A stretch of 23,867 nucleotides of DNA. Origin: an uncultured Lachnospiraceae bacterium. GTDB lineage: Bacteria > Bacillota > Clostridia > Lachnospirales > Lachnospiraceae. Of the stretch, positions 20,835-23,867 are shown one piece after another (the stretch's first letter is position 1; each line of letters opens with the position of its first letter). The notes under the pieces were generated by a model, which was given only the letters and a program-made list of their open reading frames with translations, did no database searches and was not told the origin of the DNA. The stretch covers positions 1 to 23,867 of the forward strand of contig CAKRNX010000018.1 in assembly GCA_934371475.1 (NCBI GenBank). Reading direction: 5' to 3'. The position numbers and the translations under genes were made by a program.

Positions 20835-21212
20835 TTATTTCACGCTGGCGATGCACTCTACTTCGCAGAGCACTCCCTTCGGCAGATCTTTTACCGCTAC
20901 ACAGGCACGGGCCGGTTTACCGGTAAAATACTTGCCGTACACTCCGTTAAATGCGGCGAAATCTCCCATATTTGCCAGGAAACAGGTGGTCTTTACCACA
21001 TCTGTAAAGGAAGCATTCTGGCTCTCCAGCAGAGCGCTGATATTCTTCATAACCTGCTCTGTCTGCTCTTCAATCGTAGTTCCCACTACCTCGCCGGTTT
21101 CCGGGCAAAGAGGAATCTGGCCGGAGAAAAATGCGATGCCATTTACCACGATTCCCTGGGAATACGGTCCGATTGCTGCCGGTGCTTTTTTTGTCTCTAC
21201 ATACTTTAACAT
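20835..21212 (-). CDS. ridA: RidA/YjgF/TdcF-family protein
   Basis: This small cytoplasmic protein of about 125 residues has normal length for the family. RidA members form trimers that hydrolyse reactive enamine/imine intermediates from amino acid metabolism. Seen are APAAIGPYSQGIVVNG at the N-terminus, GQIPLCPETGEVV and, near the C-terminus, PARACVAVKDLPKGVLCEVECIA with the conserved Arg that contacts the substrate carboxylate and the conserved Glu region. I chose the ATG at 21212 (MLKYVETKK), 8 nt after AAAGGAG; a TTG two codons earlier is unlikely. It has its own promoter (21249-21277). A REP-like hairpin and the 130-bp repeat follow its stop. Confidence 0.94.
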   Translation of the reverse strand: MLKYVETKKAPAAIGPYSQGIVVNGIAFFSGQIPLCPETGEVVGTTIEEQTEQVMKNISALLESQNASFTDVVKTTCFLANMGDFAAFNGVYGKYFTGKPARACVAVKDLPKGVLCEVECIASVK

Positions 21213-21248
21213 AATCAACTCTCCTTTTCTGTCTTTTATTTCTTTTCC

Positions 21249-21277
21249 ATCTTATTGCTTTTCGGTCAGATTTTCAA
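21249..21277 (-). promoter_or_regulatory. Promoter of ridA
   Basis: On the minus strand TTGAAA (21272-21277) and TAAGAT (21249-21254) are 17 bp apart, about 40 nt before the ridA ATG. Confidence 0.65.
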
Positions 21278-21357
21278 TCCCATTTTGTATCAGATGTGAG
21301 GTAACTCCCATCTGATACAGCCTCCGGCAAGATTGCAGAAGTACGCAAAAGAAATAA

Positions 21358-21415
21358 GTCATGCATTTGCATGACACGCACCTCACAGCAAGAATGCCGG
21401 AGCATTCTTGAACAG
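21358..21415. repeat. REP-like double-hairpin repeat, copy B (best preserved)
   Basis: A perfect palindrome GTCATGCATTTGCATGAC (21358-21375) is followed by ACGCACCTCACAG. A second hairpin, AAGAATGCCGGAGCATTCTT (within 21389-21410), and AACAG complete the unit. It lies between the divergent ridA and yitT promoters. Confidence 0.82.
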
Positions 21416-21434
21416 ATGTGGTTTTCTTTTCCCC

Positions 21435-21463
21435 TTGCTAGAATGTGTTAAATTGTTTACAAT
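21435..21463 (+). promoter_or_regulatory. Promoter of the YitT-family gene
   Basis: TTGCTA (21435-21440) and TACAAT (21458-21463) are 17 bp apart, just ahead of the TGGAGGT ribosome site and the ATG at 21488. Confidence 0.65.
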
Positions 21464-21487
21464 GGATAGAAATGGAGGTATCGTACT

Positions 21488-22351
21488 ATGAACAAAAGTC
21501 ATGCAAAAACTCTGATGATTGATATTCTCTGTGACATTGTGGGCGGCATTCTCTACGCCATGGGGATTTATACATTTGCAAAAACGGCTGATTTCGCTCC
21601 CGGCGGCATTTCCGGCCTGGCACTGATTATGAATTATCTCTGGGGACTTCCCATCGGAACCATGACCCTGATTCTCAATATTCCGCTGATTCTGATCAGT
21701 TACCGGGTAGTCGGCAAAAAGTTTCTGCTGAAAACAGCGCGTACTATGATTATCTCCACCATTATCCTGGATATCCTCTTTCCGCTGACCCCTGCCTACA
21801 CCGGCAGCCCCTTTATGGCAGCTCTCTATTCCGGTATCTGCATGGGCGCGGGCATGGCTTTCTTTTATATGCGGGGCAGCAGCTCTGGCGGCATGGATTT
21901 TCTGATTATGACGATCAAGGTAAAATACCCTCACTTTTCCCTCGGAATGGTAACAATGGTGAGTGATTTTCTTGTGATCCTGCTTGGATGGCCCGTATTT
22001 GGAAATGTGGACGCTGTTCTCTACGGTATGGCCGCCGCGTTTGTGGCTTCCACTGTGCTGGACAAAATCCTCTACGGTATGGGCGCAGGCAAACTGGTCA
22101 TTATTATTACCACCTGCGGACAGGCGGTAGCGGACAGGATCGGCCAGATGACCGACAGAGGATCGACACTGGTCAAAGCCATGGGAAGCTATACGCAGGA
22201 AAACCGCGATGTACTCCTGTGTGCCTGTTCCAAGTCCCAGACGTACTCCGTCACTTCCGCCGCCCATGATCTGGATCCCGGCGCATTTATCATGGTGACA
22301 GAAACCAGCGAAGTATTCGGAGAAGGATTTATTGAAAAGAAGAGTTCCTGA
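21488..22351 (+). CDS. YitT-family membrane protein (five-TM domain plus DUF2179)
   Basis: This 287-residue protein has the YitT family layout. An N-terminal region has about five hydrophobic segments with GGILYAMGIYTFAKTADFAPGGISGLALI and MRGSSSGGMDFLIM. A soluble C-terminal DUF2179 domain begins near KLVIIITTCGQAVADRIGQ and contains GSYTQENRDVLLCACS. The transported substrate of this family is not generally established and nothing here specifies it. The ATG at 21488 has TGGAGGTATCG upstream. It appears monocistronic. There is no strong terminator after it, only a weak TTTCAC/GTGAAA hairpin (22369-22394) that overlaps a fragment of repeat family 3. Confidence 0.93.
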   Translation: MNKSHAKTLMIDILCDIVGGILYAMGIYTFAKTADFAPGGISGLALIMNYLWGLPIGTMTLILNIPLILISYRVVGKKFLLKTARTMIISTIILDILFPLTPAYTGSPFMAALYSGICMGAGMAFFYMRGSSSGGMDFLIMTIKVKYPHFSLGMVTMVSDFLVILLGWPVFGNVDAVLYGMAAAFVASTVLDKILYGMGAGKLVIIITTCGQAVADRIGQMTDRGSTLVKAMGSYTQENRDVLLCACSKSQTYSVTSAAHDLDPGAFIMVTETSEVFGEGFIEKKSS

Positions 22352-22382
22352 TGCTGCCGAAGGTTTTGTTTCACTGAACACG

Positions 22383-22398
22383 ATTTCCTGTGAAATAA
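22383..22398. repeat. Fragment of dispersed repeat family 3
   Basis: ATTTCCTGTGAAATAA matches the right-hand box of the 20.5-kb copy exactly over 16 nt. The left box is absent. It lies after the yitT stop and forms half of a weak hairpin. Confidence 0.5.
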
Positions 22399-22458
22399 TA
22401 TGTCCCGCTCGCAAATTCTGCTTTGAAAAGAAAAGCACTAAACACTTGAATATTTGCC

Positions 22459-22487
22459 TTGACAAGTGATGACTATTGAAGTAGTAT
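22459..22487 (+). promoter_or_regulatory. Promoter of the blaI-M56 operon
   Basis: A perfect TTGACA (22459-22464) lies 17 bp from TAGTAT (22482-22487). Its -10 region is overlapped by the left operator dyad. Confidence 0.8.
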
Positions 22488-22509
22488 GATTTTATACTAT
22501 TGCAATAGT
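22472..22509. promoter_or_regulatory. Double BlaI-type operator
   Basis: ACTATTGAAGTAGT (22472-22485) is an imperfect dyad, and ACTATTGCAATAGT (22496-22509) is a perfect 14-bp palindrome. Their centres are 24 bp apart. The left one covers the -10 box and the right one follows the start site. The TACTA-type half-sites resemble known bla/mec operators, so autorepression by the BlaI-like product is very likely. Confidence 0.82.
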
Positions 22510-22532
22510 CATTTTTTATATGGAGGAATTTT

Positions 22533-22901
22533 ATGGACAGCAAACTGTTTGATTCGGAAAGAAAAGTTATGGAAGTGCTGTGGCGTTACGGCGATATGCA
22601 CGCGGGAGAGCTCGCAGACATTCTGAAGTCAGAGATCGGCTGGAGCCGGAACACTACCTATACCGTGATCAAAAAATGCGTGGAAAAAGGTGTGATAGAG
22701 CGCCGGGAACCCAAATTTTTCTGTCACGCCCTGATTACCAGAACGCAGGTGCAGGAAGCAGCGACAGAAGATCTGATTGACCGCTTGTTCGACGGCTCCA
22801 AAGTTCAGCTTTTTTCAGCATTTCTCTCTGAGAACCGTCTGTCTGACGCAGAAGTGACTCAGCTGAAAGAACTGGTCAGCCAGCTGAAGGAAAGAACATA
22901 A
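22533..22901 (+). CDS. blaI: BlaI/MecI/CopY-family transcriptional repressor
   Basis: This 122-residue dimeric winged-helix repressor is of normal family length. The N-terminal domain has LFDSERKVMEVLWRYGDMHAGEL, then GWSRNTTYTVIKKCVEKG (recognition helix) and a wing with IERREPKFFCHALITR. The C-terminal helices (about 75-120) form the dimer part, where these repressors are cleaved by their partner protease. The ATG at 22533 has TGGAGGAAT upstream. The promoter carries two operator dyads, and the next gene encodes an M56 protease, the usual partner. The inducer is unknown; a beta-lactam response is only one possibility, and no beta-lactamase gene is in view. Confidence 0.93.
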   Translation: MDSKLFDSERKVMEVLWRYGDMHAGELADILKSEIGWSRNTTYTVIKKCVEKGVIERREPKFFCHALITRTQVQEAATEDLIDRLFDGSKVQLFSAFLSENRLSDAEVTQLKELVSQLKERT

Positions 22902-22979
22902 AATCAGATATCCACGCAAGCTGCCTGGCTCGCTGCGGGAAGTATTACAAAAATGTGCAAAAGATGTGCAAAAAAATAT

Positions 22980-23032
22980 GTCATGCAGACACATGGCGCG
23001 TACCTCGCAGCAAGAATGCCAGGGCATCCTTG
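22980..23032. repeat. REP-like double-hairpin repeat, copy C, inside the blaI-M56 unit
   Basis: Hairpin 1 is GTCATG...CATGGC (22980-22997). A linker of the form GCGTACCTCGCAG follows, and hairpin 2 is CAAGAATGCCAGGGCATCCTTG (23011-23032). The preceding GCAAAAAAATAT also matches the sequence before copy B. It separates the blaI stop from the next ribosome site. Confidence 0.8.
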
Positions 23033-23056
23033 AATTCAAAGAAAGGAGAGACATCC

Positions 23057-23122
23057 TTGATACTGCACATGGTTATCACTGACTGTCTGCAAAAATACGG
23101 GATGTCATGTCATCTGCCATGA
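23057..23122 (+). CDS. Possible 21-codon leader ORF overlapping the M56 start
   Basis: A TTG codon (23057) lies 8 nt after GAAAGGAG and opens a short frame, MILHMVITDCLQKYGMSCHLP. Its TGA overlaps the ATG of the M56 gene (ATGA at 23119-23122). An in-frame ATG occurs at 23069. The M56 ATG has no good ribosome site of its own, so translation may be delivered by this short frame. There is no similarity I recognise; it could also be chance. Confidence 0.4.
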   Translation: MILHMVITDCLQKYGMSCHLP

Positions 23123-23867
23123 TCACAAAACTTTTTTCCATGAGCATCAGCGCCGGACTCCTGATCCTCTGTCTGATAACAATCCGCCTGCTGCTCTCTT
23201 CCAAGCTGCCGCGCCCCGGAAAGGAAACGCTTATCCTGCTCATCTGGATATCCGGCGCCTGCCTCGGACTGGCTCTCTTTCTCTGGCAATATCTGAGAGA
23301 GTCCCGCCTGCTGCGCCAGTCACTGCCCTTCGGAAGAAAGAGTTTCCCTCTCTGGGGTGGCAGAAAACGGAATATTCCATTGCGGGTTTCCGACCGGATC
23401 ACTACTCCTGTGAGTTTTGGATTTTTCCATTCCTCCATCATCCTTCCAAAAGAAATGACCAGGGAAGGCAGTCTGATGCAGGACGCCATTCTTTACCATG
23501 AATGGATCCACATCCGACGGCATGACAATCTGTTCAAATTATTTGCCATTGCCGCCGCCTGCATTCACTGGTTCAATCCGCTGGTATGGATCTGGCTGTT
23601 TCTTTTTGAACAGGATCTGGAGCTTTCCTGCGACGAGGCAGTCGTAGCCGGACTCACTCCTGACCAGAAAGAATCTTACGCACTGACACTGATTTCTTTT
23701 GCCGGACAGAAGCGGGGCATACTCAGCCCCAGCAGCAGTTTCGGTAAAAATGCTGTAAAAGAAAGGATCGTGGCTATTATGAATTACAAGAAAAAAGGAA
23801 CTGCAAGCCTGTTTCTTGGCACGGCACTTCTGTGCGCTTCTCTGACGGTATTTGCCCAGGGTACCTC
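23119..23867 (+). CDS. M56-family (BlaR1/MecR1-like) membrane metalloprotease, partial
   Basis: This is the first 249 residues of a BlaR1-type membrane protease; the gene continues past the right edge. It starts MITKLFSMSISAGLLILCLI (TM1). A second hydrophobic stretch lies at about 38-57. A cytoplasmic-type protease region then has PVSFGFFHSSIILP and the zinc motif HEWIH (127-131). A downstream ELSCDEAVVAG provides the expected acidic ligand region, and a further TM lies at about 228-245. Compared with usual M56 proteins, the stretch between TM1 and the protease is short: the loop and one or more TM segments normally found there seem absent. It follows blaI and probably cleaves or signals to it. 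Any C-terminal sensor domain is outside the window. Confidence 0.88.
   Translation, partial: MITKLFSMSISAGLLILCLITIRLLLSSKLPRPGKETLILLIWISGACLGLALFLWQYLRESRLLRQSLPFGRKSFPLWGGRKRNIPLRVSDRITTPVSFGFFHSSIILPKEMTREGSLMQDAILYHEWIHIRRHDNLFKLFAIAAACIHWFNPLVWIWLFLFEQDLELSCDEAVVAGLTPDQKESYALTLISFAGQKRGILSPSSSFGKNAVKERIVAIMNYKKKGTASLFLGTALLCASLTVFAQGT

Noticed and set aside
21383..22543. Long minus-strand open frame (386 codons) opposite the YitT gene
   Set aside because: The plus strand encodes a clear YitT protein with promoter and ribosome site. The minus frame is rich in His, Gln and Cys, lacks a recognisable domain, and also runs over the blaI operator region.
22533..23867. Beta-lactam resistance operon
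   Set aside because: BlaI and M56 proteins also control unrelated genes, and no beta-lactamase or PBP gene lies in the window.

Overview
The window looks like chromosomal DNA from a Gram-positive gut-type Clostridia, most likely Lachnospiraceae. The evidence is strong Shine-Dalgarno sites, TTGACA/TATAAT promoters with 17-bp spacers, a T-box riboswitch before proS, a short ProRS with a C-terminal cysteine-rich domain, a Firmicutes-type GalT, YitT and DUF402 proteins, a BlaI/M56 pair, and solute-binding proteins with MKK-type signal peptides. No rRNA, tRNA, CRISPR array, phage gene or transposase is visible. The genus cannot be fixed from this sequence alone.

Layout. (1) 1-4000, minus strand: branched-chain amino acid ABC transporter livJ - terminator - livH - livM - livG (cut by the window start). 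(2) 4180-6090, minus: prolyl-tRNA synthetase with promoter, T-box leader and terminator. (3) 6155-13077, minus: a six-gene operon encoding two secreted nucleoside hydrolases, a small secreted protein of unknown function, a sugar-binding protein, RbsA and RbsC. (4) 13580-15505, plus, divergent from that operon: a LacI-type regulator fused to a ribokinase-family kinase. (5) 15774-18326, minus: galT and a stand-alone ribokinase-like gene. (6) 18692-21212: a DUF402 protein (plus), an M42 aminopeptidase (minus) and a RidA-family protein (minus). (7) 21488-end, plus: a YitT membrane protein, then a BlaI-type repressor and the start of an M56 (BlaR1-like) membrane protease cut by the window end.

The most interesting unit is regions 3-4. 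The gene content reads as an extracellular nucleoside scavenging system. Secreted hydrolases would cleave nucleosides outside the membrane, the ABC importer would bring in the released ribose, and a ribokinase would phosphorylate it. The adjacent regulator carries a DNA-binding domain, a LacI-type sugar-sensing domain and a ribokinase domain in one chain. Its kinase signature is altered (DTTGGAD instead of DTTGAGD). Both divergent promoters are recognisable. The operon promoter has a tandem 13-bp repeat at its predicted start, and the regulator's own promoter has an AAGCGCTT palindrome in its spacer. This suggests autoregulation and possibly regulation coupled to kinase activity. The functional links are inference; the domain order, signal peptides and sites are read from the sequence.

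Intergenic regions carry at least three dispersed repeat families: long palindromes with GAGCGTGTTTGAAAA arms; REP-like double hairpins with an AAGAATGCC/GGCATTCTT stem; and an AACTTTTGTTCCGCGCG ... ATTTCCTGTGAAA element. One REP-like copy sits inside the blaI-M56 transcription unit.
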